DNA from: Aeromonas simiae
GTDB taxonomy: Bacteria; Pseudomonadota; Gammaproteobacteria; Enterobacterales; Aeromonadaceae
Length of the DNA stretch: 55,421 nucleotides
NCBI RefSeq assembly: GCF_000820125.1
Contig: NZ_CDBY01000027.1
Span: forward strand, 1 to 55,421
Reading direction: 5' to 3'
Made by a program: the position numbers and the translations under genes. Below the pieces are notes generated by a model. It was not told the DNA's origin. It ran no database searches and saw only the letters and a list, made by a program, of their open reading frames with translations. Positions 47,062 through 54,733 of this stretch are shown piece by piece. How positions within the stretch are numbered: the stretch's first letter is position 1; every line of letters starts with the position of its first letter.

Positions 47062-47196
47062 TTACAATTATTATATACGTATTAATTATTTGGTTATATT
47101 TTGGCATATCCCCAAACTGGAATTATATGGATATGATCTGAGAGTGTGCCCACCTTGGGTATATGGGGTTGGCTGTACAGATCTAGTCATCACCTG

Positions 47197-47224
47197 ACAC
47201 CGGCTTAAAGCCGGTGTTTTTTAT
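47197..47224 (+). terminator. Intrinsic terminator closing the effector-immunity array
   Basis: Perfect 8-bp stem ACACCGGC/GCCGGTGT (47197-47204 with 47210-47217), five-base loop TTAAA and TTTTTTATA. Upstream from 47174, TGTACAG-TCTAGT-ATCACCTG matches the sequence before the hairpin at 42962. Confidence 0.92.
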
Positions 47225-47335
47225 ACCACCTTAGCGTGAATCCTCCTAGCATCACAGACTTCTGCGCTTTTTCCCTAGAAGTGAACTCAGAACAGCTAGG
47301 GGACATTTTCTGATGGAATCACAATGCTAAAGCAC

Positions 47336-47369
47336 AAAGGGCCGACACCATGATGGTGCCGGCCCTTTG
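47336..47369. terminator. Bidirectional terminator next to tRNA-Arg
   Basis: AAAGGGCCG-CACCAT paired with ATGGTG-CGGCCCTTT, one internal mismatch. It lies seven bases beyond the 3' end of the tRNA, which is transcribed leftward, and probably ends that transcript. Confidence 0.8.
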
Positions 47370-47376
47370 CTGTAGA

Positions 47377-47453
47377 TGGCGCTCCCGACAGGAGTCGAAC
47401 CTGTGGCCTGCCCCTTAGGAGGGGGCCGCTCTATCCTACTGAGCTACGGGAGC
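47377..47453 (-). tRNA. tRNA-Arg (anticodon CCT)
   Basis: Reading the minus strand gives a full cloverleaf: acceptor GCTCCCG/CGGGAGC, D arm GCTCAGTAGGATAGAGC, anticodon stem GCCCC/GGGGC around CTCCTAA with anticodon CCT, T arm ACAGGTTCGACTCCTGT, discriminator G and an encoded CCA. It decodes AGG, a rare codon in the GC-rich genes here. Such tRNA genes often serve as integration sites, but no integrase or att repeat is seen. Confidence 0.96.
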
Positions 47454-47504
47454 GGTGCACGGCTGCATTATACAAGATGGAGCACGCATTTAAAGGCTTG
47501 ATTT

Positions 47505-48656
47505 CTATTCCAATATGGCCAGATCGCCGATCTGTACGTTAAATGGCTCATAACGGTTCTGGCTGCTCAGGATGGCGCCATCATCAAACACCTGTACCAC
47601 GTCGAACAGGCCGGCGGCCGGGTTACGCAGTGCTCGTGCATCCCCATTGCTGTCGACGAAATCGGCGCGATGCTGGATGCGGAATTGATCCCCCAGCTTG
47701 ATGCCGTTACGGCGCCCCAGATTGATATGGGGGCCACGCTCGTTGCTGGCCACCACCCTGGCCGTGACCTGCACACAGGCCAGTTCACCGGTCAGATCTT
47801 GCGCCGCGCGGCCGAGCAGATGATCGACCTCCTGGCCGTAACCCGACGTCCAGAAACGGCTGTCTGTCGTGCCGACCCGCTCCTGCTTGCCAAATGACCA
47901 GAGGGCCGCCCCCTGATACTCCTTGCGGCTGATCAGGGTGCCGTTGATGCCATCAAACAGGTAGAGCTGCATGCGAAAGTGGCGCAGAGGGTCCTCATAC
48001 CAGGAGGTGAAGCGGTTGCCCTGGGGCTCGACCGAGATGTCATCGATGCTGCCGAGCACCAGATACTGGCTGTCGGTGCGCAGGCTCAGCGCCTTGAGCT
48101 CCTCCCCATCGCGGCCATCGCCCTGACGCAGATAGAGGGGGTCGAGCCGCAGATTCTCATCGAGCCAGCGCCGGGCCACCACCGCCTGGCTGTTACCGGC
48201 CAGCTTCTCAAACAGGCGGCGTGACAGGGTCGGGGAGAGATCATCAAGGGCGCCATAGCTGGCTTGATCGGGGTAGCGCAGGTGCAGCCGCACCAGCGTC
48301 AGATCCTTGGCATAGCGCTGGGTCGGGCAGAGCTGCTGCTCGGCTCGGATATCGGCCCGCAGGGTGATGAAGAGGCGGTTGTCGCGCACCTCTTCGCGCA
48401 GCAGCCGGTATTGACGAATTTCGCCGCCGGAGCGGATCTGGAAGCGATCTTGGGTGATGCTGCCATTTTCCAGCCGTTGCAGGCTCGACACCGAGGCGCC
48501 GCTGTCGAGCAGGGCTTGGCGCAGGGCATCGCGGATCGCCTGTTCGCGGGCATAAGCCTCATCGCCGTTGAGGATGGCGGCGCTGCCCCTGGCCTGGATC
48601 CAGGCGGCTTGGGCCGGCAGGGCGAGCAGCAGGGCGAGCAGCAGTGGCAGTTTCAT
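47505..48656 (-). CDS. flgT: Flagellar H-ring protein FlgT
   Basis: A 383-residue periplasmic protein with a signal peptide (MKLPLLLALLLALPAQAAW). It then shows the FlgT N-terminal domain (IQARGSAAILNGDEAYAREQAIRDALRQALLDSGASV), a middle TolB-like domain and a C-terminal OB-like domain (GRRNGIKLGDQFRI). FlgT forms the H ring around the LP ring of the polar, sodium-driven flagellum of Vibrio and Aeromonas. The ATG at 48656 is chosen because the longer frame would bury the signal peptide. A sigma-54 promoter lies about 90 bp upstream, and flgO and flgP are divergent. Confidence 0.88.
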   Translation of the reverse strand: MKLPLLLALLLALPAQAAWIQARGSAAILNGDEAYAREQAIRDALRQALLDSGASVSSLQRLENGSITQDRFQIRSGGEIRQYRLLREEVRDNRLFITLRADIRAEQQLCPTQRYAKDLTLVRLHLRYPDQASYGALDDLSPTLSRRLFEKLAGNSQAVVARRWLDENLRLDPLYLRQGDGRDGEELKALSLRTDSQYLVLGSIDDISVEPQGNRFTSWYEDPLRHFRMQLYLFDGINGTLISRKEYQGAALWSFGKQERVGTTDSRFWTSGYGQEVDHLLGRAAQDLTGELACVQVTARVVASNERGPHINLGRRNGIKLGDQFRIQHRADFVDSNGDARALRNPAAGLFDVVQVFDDGAILSSQNRYEPFNVQIGDLAILE

Positions 48657-48743
48657 GATGATGACCTTGCTTGATAGTCCGGGTGGCGGGATCTTGACGC
48701 AATGGCTGCGTGGCGATCTCCTTGGCTCGATTGTGCAGAAAGA

Positions 48744-48760
48744 AAGCAAGAGTCATGCCT
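48744..48760 (-). promoter_or_regulatory. Sigma-54 promoter of flgT
   Basis: On the minus strand AGGCATGACTCTTGCTT matches TGGCAYRNNNNTTGCW except the first base, with exact GG-N10-GC spacing. The predicted start is near 48734, giving a leader of about 78 bases. This agrees with sigma-54 control of middle flagellar genes in polar-flagellated gammaproteobacteria. Confidence 0.75.
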
Positions 48761-48840
48761 GTTTCTAAAATTGCGCTTCCCCCTTCAGGAATCGGCACGC
48801 CGCCCGATAACCAGACAAGCGTTCCTGAGGATGGATGTTC

Positions 48841-49461
48841 ATGAAACCTGTGATGCTAGCGTTGGCTTTGGCCCTCTTCTTATCCGGCTGTGCGTCGGAG
48901 CCCATCGATCGCAAGCAGGGCGATCCACGGCAGGCGGCTCCTGGCATGGAGCTCAACTGGCTGGCGGCGCGCATGACCGAGCAGATGATGGAAAAACGCT
49001 CGCCGAGCACCCTGAGCGAGCCGATTGCGGTTGCCTCGTTTGTCGATCTCGACACCCTGCAAGACACCAACTGGACGGGGCTACAACTGCAAGAGAGCTT
49101 CATCTACGAGCTCAATCGCCGTGGCCAGGTGGTGGTGGACTTCAAGCTCACCGGCGCCATCAAGGTGACCCCGCAGGGGGATTTCGTGCTTAGCCGCAAC
49201 TATAAAGATTTGGCCACCCGTCTGCCGATCTCCCGCATCCTGGTGGGGACCTTCAGTCGCAACAAGGCCGGGGTACTGGTCAATGCCCGCATCATGGATC
49301 TGCGCACCAAGATGGTCGAGACCACGGCCCAGGTGTTGGTGCCCCAGCAATACCTGAGCGGCGCCAGCAACTCGTTTGGCCGGGCGTCGCCCAATCGCGG
49401 CTACATCTATCGCAGTGCCATCGTCGGCCCGAGCGGCCGGCTGGTGAATCCGGCCTATTGA
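48841..49461 (+). CDS. flgO: Flagellar-associated outer-membrane lipoprotein FlgO
   Basis: A 206-residue lipoprotein with lipobox LFLSGC (Cys17) and the FlgO domain: NWLAARMTEQMMEKRSPSTLSEPIAVASFVDLDTLQDTNW...GLQLQESFIYELNRRG. FlgO and FlgP are needed for full motility and basal-body stability in V. cholerae. Starts at 48835 and 48841 are both possible; 48841 has better spacing from GAGGA (48827-48831) and gives a standard signal peptide. The gene ends with PSGRLVNPAY, ten bases before flgP. Confidence 0.85.
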   Translation: MKPVMLALALALFLSGCASEPIDRKQGDPRQAAPGMELNWLAARMTEQMMEKRSPSTLSEPIAVASFVDLDTLQDTNWTGLQLQESFIYELNRRGQVVVDFKLTGAIKVTPQGDFVLSRNYKDLATRLPISRILVGTFSRNKAGVLVNARIMDLRTKMVETTAQVLVPQQYLSGASNSFGRASPNRGYIYRSAIVGPSGRLVNPAY

Positions 49462-49471
49462 GGAAGATGAG

Positions 49472-49891
49472 ATGAAAGCGATCTTGAGCCTGCTGCTGCT
49501 GACCCTGCTGGCCGGTTGCAGCAACAACCGGGTGACCAACTTCACCAACCAAGAGCCGGATGATTTTCCTGTGCTGCGGGCGGTGGGTTACGCGGTGATC
49601 AACATCCAGCCGGGGCCGAGTCAGGATGAGAAGATGCTACAAGCGATCCGCGCCTCCAAGATGGATGCCTATCGCGAGCTGGCGGAATCCCTCAATGGGC
49701 AGCAAGTGACCGCCCACTCCCGTTACAAGGACCTGACCCAGGTTTCCAACGCGCTCGATGTGTCGGTCGAGGGGATAGTGCGCGGGGCCAGGGTGGTGCG
49801 CAGTTACCCCAATGGCAACACCTATGCCACCGAGATGGAACTCGATACCCGCGATCTCTACAACATCAACCAGATGGCCTACGGCTACTGA
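49472..49891 (+). CDS. flgP: Flagellar outer-membrane lipoprotein FlgP
   Basis: A 139-residue LPP20-type lipoprotein (lipobox LLAGC, Cys16) with the family region GYAVINIQPGPSQDEKMLQAIRASKMDAYRELAESLNGQQV. It forms part of the basal disk or outer-membrane-associated ring in polar flagella. It follows flgO by ten bases with GAGGAAGATG ahead, so the two are co-transcribed. A symmetrical terminator shared with the convergent pheA gene follows it. Confidence 0.88.
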   Translation: MKAILSLLLLTLLAGCSNNRVTNFTNQEPDDFPVLRAVGYAVINIQPGPSQDEKMLQAIRASKMDAYRELAESLNGQQVTAHSRYKDLTQVSNALDVSVEGIVRGARVVRSYPNGNTYATEMELDTRDLYNINQMAYGY

Positions 49892-49903
49892 TAGACAGAC
49901 ATG

Positions 49904-49930
49904 AAAAAGGCGGGGTTTCCCCGCCTTTTT
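49904..49930. terminator. Bidirectional terminator between flgP and pheA
   Basis: AAAAAGGCGGGG/CCCCGCCTTTTT around TTT, with T-runs on both strands, between convergent genes. Confidence 0.95.
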
Positions 49931-49944
49931 TATTGCCGGTTTGC

Positions 49945-51117
49945 TCAGCTGCCGAGCAGCACCGGCGGGATGTCGGTCGGCTTGACGTCTTCGCTCGGGT
50001 AGCAGCCAAGCACCTTGATGTAGCGGGTGATCTTGGTCAGCTCCACCAAGGCGTCCTGCATGTCGGAGCTTTGCAGGTTGGCCGAGACATCCAGATAGAA
50101 CATCTCTTCCCACGGGTTGCCCTGCACCGGACGCGACTCGAGCTTGGTCATGTTGATGTGGTGGTTGCGCAGCACCAGCAGTGCTTCGACCAGGGAGCCC
50201 GCCTGCTGGGAGGTGGACATGATCAGCGTGGTCTTGGCCGGGATCTGCGGCGCCACCTCGATGGGCTTGCGCGCCACCACGATGAAGCGGCTGTAGTTCT
50301 CTTTCTGGTTGGCGAGGTGAGTGGCCACTACCTGCAAACCGTAGAGCTCGCCGCCGGCCGCGCTGCCGATGGCGGCCACATCCGGGCTGGCCAGTTCGCG
50401 TGCCTTCATCATGGCGCTGGAGGAGGAGTCGCAGATCTCGTGGCGCACCCCCTCCAGCTTGCCGAGGTAATGGGAGCACTGCTGGAACACTTGCGGATGA
50501 GCGTAGAAGGTCTTGATCTGAGCCAGCTCGGTCGGCACGGCGCTGAGGATGCAGTGCTCGATGGGGTAGGTGAGCTCGCCGACGATGGAGAGGCTGGTGT
50601 GCTGCATCACGTCATAGACTTCGTTGATGGAGCCCGAACTGGTGTTTTCGATGGGCAGCACCCCGTAGGCGGCGCGGCCCGACTCGACGGCGTCGAGCAC
50701 CTCGCGAAAGTTGTGGCAGTTAACCTCAATGACCTGATCCTTGTAGCGCGCCAGGTATTTACGGGCGGCCAGGCTTGAGTAAGAGCCGCGCGGGCCCAGG
50801 TAGGCGACGCTGGTCATCGGCTCCTGCTGGCTCGGGTTGAGCAGCCCTTGCAGGTAGGCCTGCTGGGAGAGCACCGAATCTTCGATGATGGTGTGGTAGA
50901 TGCGGGTGACATAGTGGGCATCGAGCCCGAGTGGGCGTCCTTTTTGGATCAGCGCCACCAGCAACTCCTGCTCGCGCTGCTGATCACGAATGGGACGTGA
51001 ATTGACCTGCTTGGCCTTGGCAACTTCGATACTGAGGGTCTTGCGGCGGGCCAGTAATCCCAGCAGTTCCTCATCCAGCTGAGTGATCTCTTCTCTTATA
51101 TGCTCGAGCATTACCAT
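49945..51117 (-). CDS. pheA: Bifunctional chorismate mutase / prephenate dehydratase
   Basis: A 390-residue enzyme converting chorismate to prephenate and then to phenylpyruvate for phenylalanine synthesis. The chorismate mutase domain is residues 1-95 (LLGLLARRKTLSIEVAKAKQ...RPIRDQQREQEL), the dehydratase domain starts at VAYLGPRGSYSSLAARKYL, and a C-terminal ACT domain has QQAGSLVEAL and LESRP, which mediate Phe feedback inhibition. The catalytic TRF motif appears as SRF (NYSRFIVV). Start ATG 51117 or, two codons later, 51111. It is preceded by the pheL attenuator. Confidence 0.96.
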   Translation of the reverse strand: MVMLEHIREEITQLDEELLGLLARRKTLSIEVAKAKQVNSRPIRDQQREQELLVALIQKGRPLGLDAHYVTRIYHTIIEDSVLSQQAYLQGLLNPSQQEPMTSVAYLGPRGSYSSLAARKYLARYKDQVIEVNCHNFREVLDAVESGRAAYGVLPIENTSSGSINEVYDVMQHTSLSIVGELTYPIEHCILSAVPTELAQIKTFYAHPQVFQQCSHYLGKLEGVRHEICDSSSSAMMKARELASPDVAAIGSAAGGELYGLQVVATHLANQKENYSRFIVVARKPIEVAPQIPAKTTLIMSTSQQAGSLVEALLVLRNHHINMTKLESRPVQGNPWEEMFYLDVSANLQSSDMQDALVELTKITRYIKVLGCYPSEDVKPTDIPPVLLGS

Positions 51118-51174
51118 TGCTTGTTCCCTGTCTTATGCCGGCCGCCGGCCGGTCGTGCTGCTTCATTACGGTCA

Positions 51175-51204
51175 TAAAAATAGAGCCTCCGCAGGGGGAG
51201 GCTC
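51175..51204 (-). terminator. pheA attenuator terminator
   Basis: On the minus strand the stem GAGCCTCC/GGAGGCTC (51183-51190 with 51197-51204) is followed by ATTTTTAT. It lies between pheL and pheA, as expected of the transcription attenuator. Confidence 0.88.
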
Positions 51205-51247
51205 GATTCGTCTTTGGTCTCGGTGCAAGAACGATACGCAGCCACCC

Positions 51248-51298
51248 TCACTGGGGCCGGGTAAAGGGGAAGAAACCAAAGAGGAATACGTTATTCAT
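51248..51298 (-). CDS. pheL: Phe leader peptide (attenuation)
   Basis: A 16-residue leader, MNNVFLFGFFPFTRPQ, with five phenylalanines in eight positions and GGAG eight bases before the ATG. It is followed by the attenuator hairpin and then pheA. When charged tRNA-Phe is scarce, ribosomes stall in the Phe run and the terminator cannot form. It is too short for routine gene calling. The sequence differs from the E. coli leader, but the arrangement is the same. Confidence 0.9.
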   Translation of the reverse strand: MNNVFLFGFFPFTRPQ

Positions 51299-51326
51299 GA
51301 GTCACTCCAGATAGATGGAACGCTTA

Positions 51327-51355
51327 GCATTACGGAATTTAGCGCAGGGTTGCAA
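51327..51355 (-). promoter_or_regulatory. Probable promoter of pheL-pheA
   Basis: Minus strand -35 TTGCAA and -10 TAATGC separated by 17 bp, about 30 bp upstream of the pheL start. Both boxes are imperfect. Confidence 0.5.
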
Positions 51356-51464
51356 GTAAAAAGTAGGTTCAAGCTCATTCGGATCAAAGAAAGGGGAGGT
51401 ATGGCTGGCTGGCGTGTACGATTCGTCGCATGATGGATGCCTGCATCCACGATGGGGGAAGAGT

Positions 51465-52058
51465 ATGGCGCTGATTTTCGATCTGGGGCGCGTCATCGTC
51501 AGTTGGGATCCGGTGAGCATAGTGAGCCGGGTGCGTGGACCCCAGGGGGCCGAGGAGCTGGCGCGGCGCTTGTTTGATCATCCAGATTGGCTGGACGTGG
51601 ATCGCGGCACTCTCTCACTGCACACCATGGCGCAGCGCGCCGAGGCGCGAACCCGCCTCAGTGCGGCAGATAACCTGGCCATTCTCAATGCGGTGCCCCC
51701 ATCGTTAGTCCCCGATCCGGCCATGGTTGCCCTGCTCGGCGAGTTGCACGCCAGGGGTGAGCGGCTGATTGCCCTCTCCAACATGGGGCATGCCAGCATC
51801 GATTATCTGGAGCAACATGGCAACTTCTGGCATTTTTTCAGTGGCAAGGTGGTGTCGGCGCGGGTGCGCATGATGAAGCCAGAGCCCGATATCTACCGCT
51901 ATCTGCTGGTGGCGCACGATCTCCAGGCCGGGGAGTGCACCTTCATCGATGACAGCCCCGCTAATGTGGCGGCTGCCGAGCGGATCGGGATGCGGGGTAT
52001 CCTCTTCGAAAGTGAAGTTCAATGCCGGCAGGCCCTGAAAGAGGCGGGACTGCTGTGA
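51465..52058 (+). CDS. HAD-family hydrolase (YihX-like phosphatase)
   Basis: A 197-residue haloacid dehalogenase superfamily protein: motif I is FDLGRVIVSWDP, motif II is ALSNM, and motif III/IV reads KPEPDIYRYLL...CTFIDDSPANVAAAERIGMRGILF. The DLG form of motif I also occurs in YihX-type sugar phosphatases, so it is not a defect. ATG 51465 follows GGGGGAAGAG. An earlier open frame lacks family similarity. It lies just upstream of the LarE-like gene. The substrate cannot be predicted. Confidence 0.85.
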   Translation: MALIFDLGRVIVSWDPVSIVSRVRGPQGAEELARRLFDHPDWLDVDRGTLSLHTMAQRAEARTRLSAADNLAILNAVPPSLVPDPAMVALLGELHARGERLIALSNMGHASIDYLEQHGNFWHFFSGKVVSARVRMMKPEPDIYRYLLVAHDLQAGECTFIDDSPANVAAAERIGMRGILFESEVQCRQALKEAGLL

Positions 52059-52068
52059 GGAACAAGGA

Positions 52069-52913
52069 ATGAGCAACAATATTATTCCGCTGCATCAGGG
52101 GCGCGATCACGCCACCCGGGAGCGTGAGAAACAACTGCTGGCGGTGATGCGGGAGCGGGGCCCCCTGCTGGTCTCTTTTTCCGGGCGTATGGAGTCTTGT
52201 TATACGGTGGAGCTGTGCCGCCAGGCCGGTGTCACCATTCAGGCCATCACGGTCGATAACCCGACCTTGCCGCGGCGGGATGTCTCCAGAGCCAAGCGTT
52301 ACTGCGCCCATTACGGCATCCCACATCTGGTCGTGCAATCGGATGAGGTGCTCTACTTCTCGACCCATGGCCGTGAAAAGCACGATCCCCTCAATCCCAT
52401 CGAAAAGGTGCTGCAGATCCGCAGTGAGCACCCGGAGTGGTCAAAATGGCCCCTATTGGTGCCCGGCTCCATCGATGATCTGGCCCTCTACCGGCACTTC
52501 TTTGGCGAGCCCCCCTCGACTCGTGGTGGTTGTTTGCCAAGGCCGGGATGACCACGCGCGATTTTTGTTATGGCTTTCATCAGCACCGGCTCGGCGTCTG
52601 GGGCAGCAATGAGCCGGACTGCCTGAGCCTGCGCTTCTCCAGTGATGAAGAGATCGATGGGGATCGGCTGCGCATGGTCGATTTGGCCGAGCAGATGCTC
52701 AAAGATCTCGGCATGCCCGATGCCAGGGTCTTCTTTCACACCCTCGCCGATCGCCAGACCCTGCTGTGTCGGGTGCGCCTGCCCGATAGCGAAAGGGCCA
52801 TGGCGTTTGACCGCCAGCATGAGTTGATGTCGGCATTGCAGATGTGTGGCTTTGATTTGGTCACCCTGGATCTGCACCGCATCGATGACAGCCCCGAATT
52901 GGGCGTGCTGTGA
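52069..52913 (+). pseudogene. LarE-like PP-loop sulfurtransferase, frameshifted
   Basis: Two overlapping frames together encode a LarE-family protein of about 281 residues. Frame 1 (52069-52551) has the PP-loop region SFSGRMES (residues 36-43) and TVDNPTLPRRD...YCAHYGIPH. Frame 2, entered near 52510, continues SWWLFAKAGMTTRDF..., with the sacrificial-cysteine segment DCLSLRF and a typical C-terminus (MCGFDLVTLDLHRIDD). The break falls in a C6 run (52510-52515); one extra C would restore ...FGEPPLDSWWLFAKAG. The PP-loop SGGxDS is also degenerate (SGRMES). LarE makes the nickel-pincer cofactor in other bacteria, but no larA, larB or larC is here. Confidence 0.75.
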
Positions 52914-52962
52914 AGGGCTCCCCTGTTATACTGCGCGCCCGCTTTGTGGAGAGGTGAAGACG

Positions 52963-53514
52963 ATGTACATCCTACCTTTATTGCTGCTGGTGCCGATGCT
53001 GACGCTGGCCGCTCCGTTGACCCAGGTGACCCTGCCCGATGGCACCCAGGTGCAGCTTAACGACGATCACACCTGGGAATATCTGGTGGTCAAGCCGGCT
53101 GAGCCGGTTGCTCAGCCCTCTGCGACCGGGAGCCCATCGGTTGCTGCTGCGCCTGTGTTGACCGAGCAAGCGAAGGCGCATCCCGAGCTGCTGGGGCAGG
53201 CGACCCGCGACGGTATCCGCCTCGCGCTGGACAAGGTGACCGGGAGTGACACGCTGGCGCTCTCTTTTACCGCGACCAATCTGGGTGATCGCAGCGCCAT
53301 TCAGGTCAGTGGTTGGATCACCTTGTTCAGCCAGGATGGCCGCCAGTGGGCGCGTGAGCCGGCGCGTTTTTGGATTGCAGAGACGCGCATGCCTGAGACC
53401 TACCTGCGCAAAGGGGAGTCCCGTGCGACCCGCCTTGTCGAGCTGGCTCGCCCGGCCGGCCTGACCGGCACTCCGCTGGTACGAGTAGAGATCGGTGAGG
53501 TGGTGTTCCGCTAA
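52963..53514 (+). CDS. DUF3157 family periplasmic protein
   Basis: A 183-residue protein with a signal peptide (MYILPLLLLVPMLTLAAP), followed by VTLPDGTQVQLNDDHTWEYL, the DUF3157 opening, then a Pro/Ala/Ser-rich linker and a C-terminal beta-sandwich-like part. Function unknown. ATG 52963 follows GAGAGGTGAAGACG; the longer frame overlaps the LarE-like gene. It is present in Vibrio and Aeromonas genomes. Confidence 0.65.
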   Translation: MYILPLLLLVPMLTLAAPLTQVTLPDGTQVQLNDDHTWEYLVVKPAEPVAQPSATGSPSVAAAPVLTEQAKAHPELLGQATRDGIRLALDKVTGSDTLALSFTATNLGDRSAIQVSGWITLFSQDGRQWAREPARFWIAETRMPETYLRKGESRATRLVELARPAGLTGTPLVRVEIGEVVFR

Positions 53515-53681
53515 TCGGTGTTGCCCTTTAATCTGGTGGGGCGCAGCATCACGGCGTTCGACGCGGCGGCCCCCCCGTGGCCTTAGTTGAGCGAGAGCGT
53601 CGGCTGCACCTGTCGCCACAGGGGTTATCACCGGATCGGGCGTGATGTCGCGTACCGGATTAAGGCTCACTGTCTGCATCT

Positions 53682-53709
53682 AGCCCATGGCCCAGCCATG
53701 GGCTTTTTT
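53682..53709 (+). terminator. Intrinsic terminator after the DUF3157 gene
   Basis: Perfect 9-bp stem AGCCCATGG/CCATGGGCT, loop CCCAG, followed by a run of T. Confidence 0.92.
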
Positions 53710-53726
53710 GTTTGCCGCAGGAAAAG

Positions 53727-53780
53727 TTGTACAGCTTTCATTTTCTTGTACAAGTGCTATAACAATTATCAGTTGTACAA
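53727..53780 (+). promoter_or_regulatory. Triple TTGTACA-box promoter of the DUF523-litR unit
   Basis: TTGTACA occurs at 53727, 53746 and 53773 (TGTACA cores at 53728, 53747 and 53774, spaced 19 and 27 bp). A -10-like TATAAC lies at 53758-53763. TGTACA repeats are the reported operator type for LitR-class MerR regulators, and such a regulator is encoded two genes downstream. Confidence 0.65.
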
Positions 53781-53791
53781 GGAGGATGGCT

Positions 53792-54733
53792 ATGTACAAG
53801 ATTAAGGTCGGGATCAGCGCCTGCCTGCTGGGCGCACCGGTTCGCTATGACGGTGGCCACAAGCGCTCGGTATTTTGCGAGCGGGAGCTGGCCGAGCACT
53901 TCGACTTCCACCCGGTCTGCCCCGAGATGGCGATCGGGCTGGGGGCGCCGCGCCCCACCATTCGGTTGGTCAGGCGCGATGGTCAGTTGCGCGCCGAGGC
54001 AAGCAACGGCGCCTTTGATGTGACCGATCAGCTCATCGCCTTTAGCGAGCAGAAGGTGCGCGAGCTTCACTTCATCTCGGGCTACATCCTCTGCGCCAAA
54101 TCGCCGAGCTGCGGCATGGAGCGGGTCAAGGTCTATGGTGGCGCGCAAGGGGCGGCCAAGGAGGGGGTGGGGTTCTATGCCCGCGCCCTGATGGAGGCCC
54201 ACCCCCTGCTGCCGGTGGAGGAGGAGGGGCGCCTCAATGACCCCATACTGCGCGAGAACTTCGTGCTGCGGGTGTTTGCCTACCACGACTGGCAGCAGTT
54301 AATGGGGGGCGGGCTCAGCGCGGCGCGCCTCATCGCCTTCCACTCCCGCTACAAATACCTAGTGCTCTCCCACGATCCCGAGGCCTACCGCGCCCTCGGG
54401 CGGCTGCTCGGCAGCCTCAAGGAGCGCGCCTTGGCAACGGTGGCCGATGAGTACATCCAGGGCCTGATGGCGGCGCTCACCCGGCGCGCCAATCGCAAGG
54501 GGCACAGCAATGTGCTGCAGCACCTGCAGGGCTACTTCAAGCGCAGGCTCACGGTGGGGCAACGGCAGGAGCTGGCCGAGACCATCCACAAGTATCGGGT
54601 CGGCCTGCTGCCGCTGCTGGTGCCGCTCACCCTCATTCGCCACTACCTGCGCGAACACCCCAACCCCTATCTGGAGCAGCAGGTCTATCTGAACCCGCAC
54701 CCGGAGACCCTGAAATTGAGGTACAGCCTGTGA
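53792..54733 (+). CDS. DUF523 and DUF1722 (YbgA) domain protein
   Basis: A 313-residue cytoplasmic protein. Residues 1-150 form a DUF523 domain (VGISACLLGAPVRYDGGHKRS, ...CPEMAIGLGAPRPTIRLV, SPSCGMERVKVY) with conserved cysteines; residues 190-310 form a DUF1722 domain (HSRYKYLVLSHDPEAYRALGRLLG...). The ATG at 53792 is set by AAGGAGG at 53779-53785; an ATG at 53786 is too close to it. In related bacteria this protein is encoded next to LitR-type regulators and photolyases. The next gene starts within its stop. Confidence 0.85.
   Translation: MYKIKVGISACLLGAPVRYDGGHKRSVFCERELAEHFDFHPVCPEMAIGLGAPRPTIRLVRRDGQLRAEASNGAFDVTDQLIAFSEQKVRELHFISGYILCAKSPSCGMERVKVYGGAQGAAKEGVGFYARALMEAHPLLPVEEEGRLNDPILRENFVLRVFAYHDWQQLMGGGLSAARLIAFHSRYKYLVLSHDPEAYRALGRLLGSLKERALATVADEYIQGLMAALTRRANRKGHSNVLQHLQGYFKRRLTVGQRQELAETIHKYRVGLLPLLVPLTLIRHYLREHPNPYLEQQVYLNPHPETLKLRYSL

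Noticed and set aside
47377..47453. tRNA-Arg as the attachment site of a genomic island carrying the effector array
   Set aside because: No integrase gene and no repeat of the tRNA 3' end was seen in the window, so there is no direct evidence of site-specific integration.
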